The notes beneath the pieces are model-generated. The model made no database searches and was not told where the DNA came from. It worked only from the letters and a program-made list of their open reading frames with translations. A DNA stretch of 64,000 nt from contig BLSF01000048.1 of NCBI GenBank assembly GCA_012862575.1, positions 5,797 through 69,796 on the forward strand, read 5' to 3'. Each line of letters starts with the position of its first letter. Positions within the stretch are counted from its first letter, which is position 1. This DNA is from Parietichytrium sp. I65-24A. Its lineage: Eukaryota > Sar > Bigyra > Thraustochytrida > Thraustochytriidae. The translations under genes were made by a program, and so were the position numbers. This document shows positions 11,901-19,750 of this stretch, one piece after another.

Positions 11901-13190
11901 CTATTTCTTTGTGTGTGGGCCAGTCCATACTTTTTGATGTTTCTAGTTCCCGTGATGATCGCCTTCTACTACCTTGGCAAGTTCTTTGCGAGTTCCAGCC
12001 GCGAGCTCAAGAGAATGGAGTCCATCTCTCGCTCGCCTTTGTACACTAGCTTTGCTGAGACAGTGTCTGGTTTGGGGACGATTCGAGCCTTTGCTTTGCA
12101 GGACGATATTTCCGCCAAACATGAGTTTTTGGTAGACAATAATGGGAGAGCGTTCTTTATGTTTTACATGTCTGGAAGATGGCTGTCTCTACGCCTTGAT
12201 ATGCTCGTGTGTGTGCTGCAGACCGCTGCTGCAAGCTTGGCCGTCCTGCTGTGGAACACTGTCGATCGAAATGTCATGTCTCTCGCCATCATTTACGCCA
12301 TGCAGCTTACGATGCTCTTGCAATCGACAATCCGCCTGAGTGTGGAAACAAGTAACGCGTTCACCTCGGTCGAACGGCTTGCGCACTACGCTTCCTCGAT
12401 TCCACAAGAGAAGCCAGCTCATATAGAGGAGACCAAGCCCCCAGCATCATGGCCCGAGAAAGGTTCCATCGAATTTCGCAACGTCACCTTACGCTATAGG
12501 CCAAATCTCGACAAGGTGCTGCGAAACGTGAGCTTCAAGGTACAACCGGGAGAGAAGGTGGGAATCTGCGGAAGGTCCGGAGCAGGCAAGTCTACGATCG
12601 GTGCAACGTTGTTCCGCCTCGTGGATCAGTTAGAGACCGGTAACATCTTCATTGATGGCGTGGACGCCGCAGAGATTGGGGTCGCGGACCTGCGCATGCA
12701 CCTTGGAATCATTCCGCAACAACCGGTCATCTTCTCAGGGTCGCTCCGATTCAACTTAGACCCGTGGGGAAGGCACAGTGATGAAAGCATTCAGAGCGTC
12801 CTCTGTCGCATGGAACTGGGAAAGCTTGCGGCGGAGGGGCTCGACGTTCATCTTCAGGAAAAAGGCTCCAATCTGAGTATCGGTGAGCGGCAACTTATCT
12901 CTATAGCGAGAACTGTTCTGCAAGGCGCCAAGATTGTGATGCTTGATGAGGCAACTGCAAATATTGACAGCGCCACTGACGCTTTGGTTCAGCAGGCGAT
13001 TCGGCGTGAGTTCAAGACACAGACGCTGCTCACCATTGCACATAGGATGCAAACAATCGCAGACTCAGACAAGATTCTAGTCCTGAACTTCGGCAGGGTT
13101 GCAGAGTTTGACACTCCTGCAAATCTCCTTGCTAACCCAGAGTCAATTTTCTCCAAGATGGTGATGGATGCTACTGCCACCAACGCTTAA
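8928..13190 (+). CDS. ABC transporter, subfamily C (MRP type), full-length without TMD0
   Basis: A 1420-residue single-exon ABCC exporter with the order TMD1-NBD1-TMD2-NBD2. NBD1 (from about residue 480) has Walker A GRVGSGKTS, signature LSGGQKSR and Walker B LVLLDDCFSALD, with Asp where most ABC proteins have the catalytic Glu; that is normal for ABCC NBD1. Its H-loop is also degenerate (LNSQMH instead of a T-H-Q type). NBD2 (from about 1180) is canonical: GRSGAGKST, LSIGERQL, IVMLDEATANID and an AHR H-loop. An acidic, Ser-rich linker of about 90 residues follows NBD1. Only about 50 residues precede TMD1, so the extra N-terminal TMD0 bundle of MRP1 is absent, as in MRP4/5-like proteins. Likely substrates are organic anions or glutathione conjugates at plasma or vacuolar membrane (family knowledge). 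Confidence 0.95.
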   Translation: MSWLKRFFAFQHRACGPADDAKIAAAEGEEVDNGDALADPFAGPADNVEPEAPTHPYTEAPLWSYLTVHWITPLVRLGAKRPLEMSDLGPMPRDMSVRQVGEMLEKSVIAKFADARHKTKPGQIVDYRWAFFQAILACFWREWAFVGLLQTIYIAGIATSPLAFQALLEILADPEAYNNSPFLGIRTPIGTIAALSSLLVLSAFVANAASVRIICLGIRIRAAIMHVIFQKTLRISPVANSSASGGEVANLMSTDTERIFLSLINSHMLWVSPLMIFIVMSLIVAEVGTPALAGLAVAILIIPVQIMLGKEIGKQKHRMLAITDARVGVTSEALSGINVVKMNAWEGQMSERVQTARVEEMRLGRKVLFLSTTNTWLLFIAPNLIALAIFTAIHFLGENELSNITVFTILAMVNTMRVSFDTFPKALAALAQAAVSYKRLGSYMGLPDVQPPPAPRKSSCIGSSECPVISIQNASFTWDKAQNPAVAPTLALSDISFKCERGELVAIVGRVGSGKTSLIAAILNEIRVASGECKIDFGKPNQDGSIRWNKNFPAEMCRDAVALVSQEPWIQHATIRENVLFRSAQATSDKAASESGVVSPCDPIDKDLLVDCLHATELAQDIRVLPDGIETEVGDRGVNLSGGQKSRIALARALYRTLSRDLDLVLLDDCFSALDPIVGLRVFNQIVMDKLQGKTRIVVLNSQMHLLKHFDRIIALESGRIVLDAPAAKALESPVLREIVALGQEAGEEPQQQDCDEFSESEDGTLYDSDEDCFNSDRESSSGSQSIILSEGEENDTIVDIPCNKGTETRRTVRLYSLLKANHDHNAEGKPKALYEQEARTRGKLSSANYLVWLRSSVKATMILPSLVALCILFGGGQGFKVLSEYWLGVWSEKQLEPSLGLGVFGGLVGAMSLFVLLRGLLFMFLSTRSSVSLHNALIQSIFRAPVNLFFDVTPAGRIINSISHDLDKVDQLLPETSYNYLNNLFQVGSALFLCVWASPYFLMFLVPVMIAFYYLGKFFASSSRELKRMESISRSPLYTSFAETVSGLGTIRAFALQDDISAKHEFLVDNNGRAFFMFYMSGRWLSLRLDMLVCVLQTAAASLAVLLWNTVDRNVMSLAIIYAMQLTMLLQSTIRLSVETSNAFTSVERLAHYASSIPQEKPAHIEETKPPASWPEKGSIEFRNVTLRYRPNLDKVLRNVSFKVQPGEKVGICGRSGAGKSTIGATLFRLVDQLETGNIFIDGVDAAEIGVADLRMHLGIIPQQPVIFSGSLRFNLDPWGRHSDESIQSVLCRMELGKLAAEGLDVHLQEKGSNLSIGERQLISIARTVLQGAKIVMLDEATANIDSATDALVQQAIRREFKTQTLLTIAHRMQTIADSDKILVLNFGRVAEFDTPANLLANPESIFSKMVMDATATNA

Positions 13191-13614
13191 ATAGGGTAAT
13201 CCTTCTCATTGGGTGTGCACATGTTCGATCAAGTAGTATGTATGCAACGAAAAACTCCTTTGATTATAACTTTTTTCCCTTCTTCTGATTTAATTTAAAA
13301 AGCGAGACAGGTGTACTCAGTACTCGCGAGTTGCGATAGCCGGCCACTATGCGCTTGAGGTTGGAGAAGGTTCGGTTGATAGTTCTGTTCAGAATTGGAG
13401 CATAAACATGAATTTGTAATCTCTCTCTCTCTCTGTGTGTGTGTGTCCTCATTTTGTCACCTACACCATTGGACTTGTGGACCTACATTTTTTCTCTTTA
13501 AAACACATCGCGCGTGACATACCATCGGTCGGAAGAGACACTTCTTAGCAAGCCTTGCCAAAGCGAGGAGCAGACAGGAAGAGGGCAAGACAAGGGAGGC
13601 AGGGTCGTGATTAC
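13191..13614. other. Convergent 3' intergenic region
   Basis: This lies between the ends of the ABC transporter and the TMEM222 homologue. It holds a (CT)n(GT)n microsatellite at 13420-13446 and a GTACTCAGTACTC word near 13313. No gene is seen. Confidence 0.5.
13420..13446 (+). repeat. (CT)n-(GT)n microsatellite
   Basis: A run of CT dinucleotides turning into GT dinucleotides, in convergent non-coding DNA. Confidence 0.9.
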
Positions 13615-14205
13615 CTACCTTGTCAACGAAGCGACGAGTAGGCCGTAAATGATGAGTGAAGGCAGTACGGACATCACGAACCGAAGGAAGTTGACAAACC
13701 TTCCGCAAAAGAACACCCAACCGGCAAGAATGACCATATTCCAGTTTGACCAGCCACGGTATCGAATCCGGTTCAAGGCATAGCCCACATGAGAGTGGCA
13801 GTTGTCCCAGCACAAGTTATGCATCCGTCCGCAGTATTCACTCGATGCTACCTCAATCGCCTCGTCATAGGCCTCAATCAATTCCGCGCGCAGCTCGTCC
13901 TTGCTGAACAGTTGAATGTACCGCGTCGTCTTCCCAAAGGCAAGATTGTCCACCGTCACCGTGTACGGGCCGGCAAAGTCGTGGATAATCCCTCTACTGT
14001 TCGCAATTCCCATGTGGCCGATAAACGGGAAAAAGTACGTCAAGCAAGGAATCGGAGTCCAAACGATACAAAACGGGTACCGCTCCCTCTTCACGTCAAT
14101 CTCCAGGCTGGGCAGCACATCGCCCTTGTCCGCTGTCTCCATATCAAACTGCGCAACCTTTCCTTTCTTCGCAGCCGCGGACAGCACCTGCGTCTCCCCT
14201 TCCAT
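13615..14205 (-). CDS. TMEM222 / RTE1-like (DUF778) membrane protein
   Basis: A 196-residue protein with the DUF778 signature along its length: RYPFCIVWTPIPCLTYFFPF, GHMGIANSRGIIHDFAGPYTV, then SSEYCGRMHNLCWDNCHSHV and NRIRYRGWSNWNMV. The Cys-x4-Cys-x2-Cys-His-x-His cluster (MHNLCWDNCHSH) is the family hallmark. Two hydrophobic segments at the C-terminus are membrane spans. Plant members (RTE1) act on ethylene-receptor function at Golgi/ER; the animal TMEM222 role is poorly defined. The start MEGETQVLSA at 14205 leaves a short N-terminus like that of relatives; the frame is open further upstream but reads as low-complexity leader. The stop follows directly after LLVASLTR, matching the family's C-terminal length. 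Confidence 0.85.
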   Translation of the reverse strand: MEGETQVLSAAAKKGKVAQFDMETADKGDVLPSLEIDVKRERYPFCIVWTPIPCLTYFFPFIGHMGIANSRGIIHDFAGPYTVTVDNLAFGKTTRYIQLFSKDELRAELIEAYDEAIEVASSEYCGRMHNLCWDNCHSHVGYALNRIRYRGWSNWNMVILAGWVFFCGRFVNFLRFVMSVLPSLIIYGLLVASLTR

Positions 14206-14773
14206 CAACCAAGCGAGGACCTCTTTTTTCCCCACACTCTCCTTCTGGGCCTCTTTCGCGCAACCTTTTTTCTTCCTTGCAGCGGAGCCGCTCTCTCTTC
14301 TTACTCTACTCAGTACTCGCACTCTTTCCCTCCTCTTTCGCTGGTCCCATACATCCATACATCCATACATGCAGACACACGGACACACATCAACAAGGAG
14401 AACAACAAGCCTCTGCCTTCTTCTCTCTTGCACATTCTTGCACAGTATTACATTATTAGCGCATATTAGCATATATTAGCGCACACAGAACGCACAGTCC
14501 CAGAGCAAGTGACGAGAACGAACCCTCCGTTACGTCAGATCTAGTCTCTCTGCTCGCCAGCGCGTCTCGAAGCACCCGACGTCACGTCTCACCGCCAACC
14601 GGTAGGGACTGCTACACGGCTCCAGCTACGGGGCTCGATAGAATCACGCAAAAGTCGCTAGCGCTGGTGTGTGCCGTGGAGGGACGTACGTGTGTCACAG
14701 GCAGTGTGCTCGCTGAGGGCCGTAGTGCGCTCTAGGCGGGAGCGTAGCGGGAAGGGACGGACAGAGAGGAGGG
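14206..14773. promoter_or_regulatory. Divergent promoter region, TMEM222 homologue / Fmt
   Basis: 568 bp lie between two divergent start codons. It contains an ACTCAGTACTC word near 14300, CATACATCCATACATCCATACATG short repeats near 14348, and a TATTAGCGCATATTAGCATATATTAGC-type AT-rich run near 14452-14482. Regulatory function is inferred from position only. Confidence 0.5.
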
Positions 14774-15995
14774 ATGCGGCTGCTCTTCTTCGGGAGCGAC
14801 TATGCGTCGCTTTTGGCGCTGCGAGGTGTGCACGATTTCTGCCGCGCGAGCAAGACCGCCACTTTGCAGGTGGTGTGCCCGACGGAGAAGATGGTGGGCC
14901 GCGGTAAGCATCGGCGAATGGCGCCGGGAGCAGTAAGTCCTGTGGTGTTCTCACCCTCGTTCTCCGTTCTCGAGAGACTTACGCACGCACCGCGTATGGA
15001 GCTCGAGTGCATGACTGTCTGACTGTCTGACTTTCTGACTGTCTGATGTCTAAAAATGTCTGGTGCGGTGACCCGCGGCGCAGGTGAGGCAATTTGCAGC
15101 GGAGATGGGGATCCCGATGTTCGATGCCCCGGAGAAGACCTCTGTGCCCGTGGTGGAGAAAGGACGCAAAGTTGTCGAGCCCAGCGCGGAAGGGTGGGTT
15201 CCCTCTGCGGAGTACATCAAGGAGAATTTCGACCTAGGCGTGGTGGTGTCCTTCGGCCATTTCATGCCCAGACCCATTATAGAAGCTTTCCCCAGGGGGG
15301 CAGTGAATCTTCATCCAAGCCTGCTGCCCATCTATCGTGGCGCAGCACCTATTCAGCGGTGTCTTATGAACGGCGACAAAGAAACGGGGGTGTCAATCAT
15401 TAAGGTCGATCCTCTCAAGTTTGACAGCGGATCTATCCTGCGCCAGACGCGTCTTCCGATCCAAGATGACGATACGTACACAACGCTTCGGGAAAAGCTG
15501 CTTGGAATCGGCACGCAGGATCTTCTTCACGTCATCAGCGACTATGACTCGGCGCTTGCAAATGCCAAGGAGCAAATCTGGGAGTCTCCGAATAAGATCC
15601 CCAAAGCGTTCAAAATACAGCCAAAGGCTAGACTGTTAGATTTCACCGCCATGTCTGCTCGAACGGTATGGAACCGATGGAGAGGGCTCGCGGAAAACGG
15701 GGGCGTTGCCACCGCTTTCCAGGGTAAGCGGCTTCTCATTGAGAGCGTCTCCAAACCACTGCAAAATCTTCCAGACGTGCAACTACTGTCATCCGCAGCA
15801 TTCACAACGGAACCTGGCCAACTCGCGTTCTCCAAGAGCCGCCTTTTCGTTACTTGCGCTGATCGCGCCCTGATAGAAATTCTCTCTTTAAAGCTCGAGG
15901 GCAAAGGTTCCCAGTCCGCGCAAGCTTTCATAAACGGGCATTTGGCAAGCAGCAAAGCCGTTGGCCCCTTGTGCTTTTCCCCCTTGACCATGTGA
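14774..15995 (+). CDS. Methionyl-tRNA formyltransferase (mitochondrial), two exons
   Basis: Exons are 14774-14932 and 15084-15995; the 151-bp GT-AG intron is phase 0. The joined protein is 356 residues. It formylates initiator Met-tRNA with 10-formyl-THF for organelle translation. The family core is clear: MRLLFFGSDYASL at the N-terminus, then VVVSFGHFMPRPIIEAFPRG, VNLHPSLLPIYRGAAPIQR and DSGSILRQ, giving the catalytic Asn, His and Asp of the formyltransferase fold. The C-terminal OB-like domain (about 240-350) is weakly conserved, as usual. There is no strong transit peptide, so targeting is inferred. The intron contains a short CTGACTGT tandem repeat near 15011-15045. It pairs functionally with the mitochondrial RF1 9 kb upstream. 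Confidence 0.92.
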
Positions 15996-16286
15996 GTGGC
16001 AGAGTAAGAATGTTAGAAAACAAAGAGAAACCAAAAAAACGTATTGCGTATGTGTTCCAATTGAAAATTGGGATTGCGAAAGTGAAAAGTACATAACGAA
16101 GCCCCCCCTGCACCTACCCCTCCCCTAACGAAGCCGGTACTCACAGCCACTGACTGAAACTGACTGCTTGTTTGACTACGTTTGACTGTGAAAGTGCAGA
16201 GACGAAGAGCGCACAGGCGCTTGTTGTGAGGCTCTTTCGTTCAACTTGCGGGCAGCATCGATAGCTGCTACAATTTCGTTGGGGCA
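15996..16286. other. Intergenic, Fmt to hydrolase
   Basis: 291 bp without a gene; it presumably carries the Fmt 3' end and the hydrolase promoter. CTGACTGAAACTGACTGC near 16150 is a short direct repeat. Confidence 0.4.
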
Positions 16287-17462
16287 ATGCTTCCGCTGCT
16301 TGAATGGCAGGCACCTGCCTCGCAAATAGCCGGGGCATACTTGGCTGTGTATCTGCTGTGGAGTAGGGTGCTCAGACCTCGTTTGGACTCAGATGGCGCA
16401 CTCGCGAAGACAGTCGAGTCGTTGCTTGGGCTGTGGCGCTTGGCTGTGGCGCTGGCGCTTGTGGAGGCGCTGATTGCCACTTTGGTGCTGCCGGCAACTT
16501 ATGTGGCTGGCAGGGAGGACTACAAGAGTCTGGGAAATCAAGCCGGATGGGATTTGTTCAGCGTTCCGGTGAATACCTCTGGAGGGGTCATACAGCTCAG
16601 CGCCGGCTCGTACGAGAGCACAAAGGCGAGAGAGGCGGCTGAACAGCTGACGATCCTTTTCCTTTGCCCGAACGGCGCAAGGTTTGAGCAAATCGCCAGT
16701 TACCTGGAAGGTTACGCTGAGGATTCCAAGGCTGTGAGGCTGGTGGCGTTCAACTATCGAGGCGTTGGCCAGTCGGAAGGGTGGCCGCACAGCTCTCAGG
16801 ACCTTGTAGATGATGCCCAGGCTGTCTTGCAGTATACCGTGGATCACTTTGGCGTCCCACATGAGTCTATTATCGCTCATGGATGGAGCTTGGGAGGGGC
16901 CATCGCCCTTGGCATGCGGCAAAAGTGGCCAGACTTGGTTGTGATCAGCGACAGATCTTTCTCCGTACTGAGCAAAGTTGCTGGCGACATGCTCTCCGAT
17001 CCGCTGTTGGCTGCCGCCCTAGGAATCTTTGCGGGATTTCTGTTGTCCTTCGTAGCTTCTTCGGACTTTCGCCGAATGTTCGTCAAGTCGAAAATATTGT
17101 GCGCCATTTTTGCGGCACTGTTTGTGGCAGGTGGACTCCATCTGATTCTCAAAGATCTTCTCCGACTATTTCAGTGGGAGATGGATTATTCTCGCCCGGA
17201 TATCATCTATTCTGCCCCGATCTGCTGCATCTACCATAAACAAGATGGTATTATTCCGTACGCAGCGTCGCTGCACAGCACAATTGACGAAACGCACGGG
17301 ATGGTCCATGTAAAGGAGCTTTTACAGCAGTTCACTAACCCCATCGCCTTTCACATGTACGTAGTGCGATCGTATCCCAAGGAGTGGTCCAGTCTTCTCG
17401 ACGATTGCATCCGCAAGGCTCATCTGGGAAGGAGTGCAGGCGCTCCAGCAGATACGGACTAG
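16287..17462 (+). CDS. Membrane-associated alpha/beta hydrolase
   Basis: A 391-residue single-exon protein. The alpha/beta-hydrolase core is visible: ILFLCPNGARFEQI (oxyanion-hole strand), VAFNYRGVGQSEG, and the nucleophile elbow HGWSLGGAIALG with Ser201. ICCIYHKQDGIIPY probably holds the acid Asp, though I cannot assign the catalytic His securely. Two hydrophobic spans precede the core (about 14-29 and 50-74). Two more (about 235-260 and 270-295) sit between nucleophile and acid, where lid domains usually lie, suggesting a membrane-embedded lid. The substrate is unknown; lipid esters are plausible for such a topology. Gene start: first ATG, followed at once by hydrophobic sequence. Confidence 0.75.
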   Translation: MLPLLEWQAPASQIAGAYLAVYLLWSRVLRPRLDSDGALAKTVESLLGLWRLAVALALVEALIATLVLPATYVAGREDYKSLGNQAGWDLFSVPVNTSGGVIQLSAGSYESTKAREAAEQLTILFLCPNGARFEQIASYLEGYAEDSKAVRLVAFNYRGVGQSEGWPHSSQDLVDDAQAVLQYTVDHFGVPHESIIAHGWSLGGAIALGMRQKWPDLVVISDRSFSVLSKVAGDMLSDPLLAAALGIFAGFLLSFVASSDFRRMFVKSKILCAIFAALFVAGGLHLILKDLLRLFQWEMDYSRPDIIYSAPICCIYHKQDGIIPYAASLHSTIDETHGMVHVKELLQQFTNPIAFHMYVVRSYPKEWSSLLDDCIRKAHLGRSAGAPADTD

Positions 17463-17754
17463 ATAGAGTACCAGTGCAACATGACACACAACTCAGCTCG
17501 GGCGCCCCGCAGCATTCACAATGCAGACAACACGGGGAGCGGAGCCAGGATGATTGCGTCAAACCGCCCCGAGGACAGAAACAATCCTGTCAGGGTAGGT
17601 TTAGAAAATGAAACACAAAGACCGCCAAAACCATTGGAAGGGATGCGGGAGGAGGAGAATGCGGCGAGAATGGTTAGGGCCTCGAGCGCAAGTGATTAAA
17701 AAAGCTGTATTGTGGCTACCGAGCGAAAAGAGAAAGCTATAAATAATTGTCCTT
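17463..17754. other. Convergent 3' region
   Basis: An open plus-strand stretch of 72 codons at 17481-17699 has no recognisable features and begins 18 bp after the hydrolase stop, so I treat it as 3' UTR. No other content is seen. Confidence 0.4.
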
Positions 17755-18594
17755 TTACATCTTTGGATTCACAATGGACCCACCGTCCACAACAATCTCT
17801 GCTCCAGTCACAAAGCTTCCAGCAGGAGAACTTAGGTACAGGCACACGCCAGCCATATCTTGCGGCTCGCCCAACCTGCCGAGCGCCACTCCTTCTTTGA
17901 TAGCTTCTCCGGCGCGGTCGATGGTGGCGCGCATCATGCGGCTTGGAAATGGACCTGGGCACACCGCGTTCACAGTGATTCCACGCTCGCCAAGCTTTCC
18001 AGCAAGTACACGAGAAAGGTGCGAGACGGCCGCCTTCCCGCTGCTGTACGCATATGTGTCCAGAGCCGGAACGCGAAGTCCATCGATACTTGCAATGTTA
18101 ATCACGCGGGATGGTACCTTGGCGGCGCTGGCAGCCTTCTCCAAGAGTGGCGCAAGCAATCTGGTGGTATTGAAGACTCCCTTGACGTTCAAGTTGTAGA
18201 CCTTATCCCATGCCTCAGGGGTGTAGTCCTCCAGTTTGGCGGCCCAGTTTGTACCAGAGTTGTTGACGAGAACATGAATTCCAGACGGCTCGAGTCGCTG
18301 CAGGTCCTGCGCAAACTTCTCCACGCCCTTGTCGGTGCCAAGGTCAGCCTGGAGAGAAATGCATTTGCCAGTTCCCTTGTTCTGGATCTCCTTTGCAAAA
18401 TCGCTGGTGTCTTTGCGCGAGACAATGTACACCTTCGCGCCGTTGCGCACGAATCCCATGGCAATCATGGCTCCGATGCCCGAACCTCCTCCGGTCACCA
18501 CGACCACCTTGTCCTTGACGCCGAACAAGGTCTCTAGCTTGAGCACGCCGTCCATGGCGTCCAAGTCATTCTCTCCGCTCGTGGCTTTTGGCAT
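17755..18594 (-). CDS. Short-chain dehydrogenase/reductase, RhlG / 3-oxoacyl reductase type
   Basis: A 279-residue classical SDR. The NAD(P)-binding motif is TGGGSGIG after KDKVVVV; NNSG, the active-site Ser in INIASIDG and the YSSGK (Y-x3-K) motif are all intact. A basic VSRKD at the end of strand 2 favours NADPH. The layout around INIASIDGLRVP and NAVCPGPFPSRMM matches RhlG-like beta-ketoacyl reductases more than FabG proper. It likely reduces a 3-oxoacyl or similar carbonyl; substrate unknown. It ends in NPKM, a very weak resemblance to a peroxisomal PTS1 tripeptide, not enough to assign location. The ATG at 18594 (MPKATSG) is the first in frame. Confidence 0.9.
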   Translation of the reverse strand: MPKATSGENDLDAMDGVLKLETLFGVKDKVVVVTGGGSGIGAMIAMGFVRNGAKVYIVSRKDTSDFAKEIQNKGTGKCISLQADLGTDKGVEKFAQDLQRLEPSGIHVLVNNSGTNWAAKLEDYTPEAWDKVYNLNVKGVFNTTRLLAPLLEKAASAAKVPSRVINIASIDGLRVPALDTYAYSSGKAAVSHLSRVLAGKLGERGITVNAVCPGPFPSRMMRATIDRAGEAIKEGVALGRLGEPQDMAGVCLYLSSPAGSFVTGAEIVVDGGSIVNPKM

Positions 18595-19750
18595 CTTGAC
18601 TCTCTCTTCTCGTCGCAAAACACAGCTCAACTCACAGCTAATGCAACACCAACTTGCTTGTTGAGGATCTGCTTGACCTGGGCTCGCAGTCTGTCAACTT
18701 GCTTCCGGGCTTGCTTCCATTGCGACTGTCATCGTCTTCGTTTCACTAGCTAGCGCCACGGTAGTTTATATTATAGTATCCATTCATTCATCATTCACAG
18801 TCAATCAACTTATCCCAAAGTTGACTCAACTTTCTCAAAAATAACAGCAGATCACGGTGTTTGACCTTTTGCTCCAATACGATCAAAGCGGACAACTCTT
18901 TTAAAATACTTTTGAGACGGTAAAACTTTGCAATTGCTCCTTGCCTTGCGCTTCCTTCAAGGTTTGAAGTTTGCGCGATGGGGACTGTCGCTCACACACT
19001 TACCACTGCGTACCAGATCCAAGTAGCATTCCAATCCGATCTTTCGTTTCGATTTCTTTCTTCTTTTCTTTGCGTCTTACATCGTCTTACTGTCGTGTTT
19101 CTCAAGAGGACTCCTTGTGAACTTTGTGGCCTCTCACCCAAACTTGCCCATCTGCTTACATACCTGTTCCACAGCTTTCTGGTTGACAACAATCGAGATC
19201 AAGCTGAACAGCACATGGACTGACTGTGAAAGCTGAGAGAGAAAGTGTCCGGAACGTGAGAGACCTTCTCGTGCAACCTCGCGCCCGCCATGAGCTCTCA
19301 CAATCTTGGAAAAAGTCGCTCTCATTCCCAGTGAGGCAAAGGTCGGAATCACGAAGAACACTCTGGTCTTCGCGAGCATTCCCTCGGAACTTCAAGCAAT
19401 TGGCGATTCAGTTGATTGATTCACAGTCAGTCAAGTTTGCGCAATCTCCTCCCTCCAATTATAGAATAATGATTTTTTACGACTGAGGACCCACATGGAC
19501 GTGCAAAGCGCTTGGTTCGAAGGAGAATAGCGAAACGCCCCTCGCTCTCCTCGCGCAACCCACTCGCTCGTTCGTTCGCTCGCATATTCTTTCGCAAGCG
19601 AAGGACTGCGCTTGCAATTCGCCACACCTCCACATCGCCACACGACCGGTCAGACGTGTGGGTAGCTGCTTCTTTTACGCGACTTTTTCCAAGCTTGGCC
19701 GGACAGAGGAGGGTGGTGTGGGGTTCCGGGTGAGCTAATAGCTCGTGGCG
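18595..19750. promoter_or_regulatory. Divergent intergenic region, SDR / PqiA-family gene
   Basis: 1.16 kb with no recognisable gene. ACTAGCTAGCGCC lies about 150 bp upstream of the SDR start, similar to the CTAGCTAG words before RF1 and the WD40 gene. Several small ORFs on both strands look random. Promoter role inferred from the divergent layout. Confidence 0.4.

Noticed and set aside
13615-13625. GTAGGTAATC just after the TMEM222 coding sequence as a splice donor
   Set aside because: The stop codon lies there and the protein already has the normal family C-terminal length; no good downstream exon is seen.
17481-17699. 72-codon ORF after the hydrolase
   Set aside because: Composition is disordered, it starts 18 bp after a stop, and no family is recognised.
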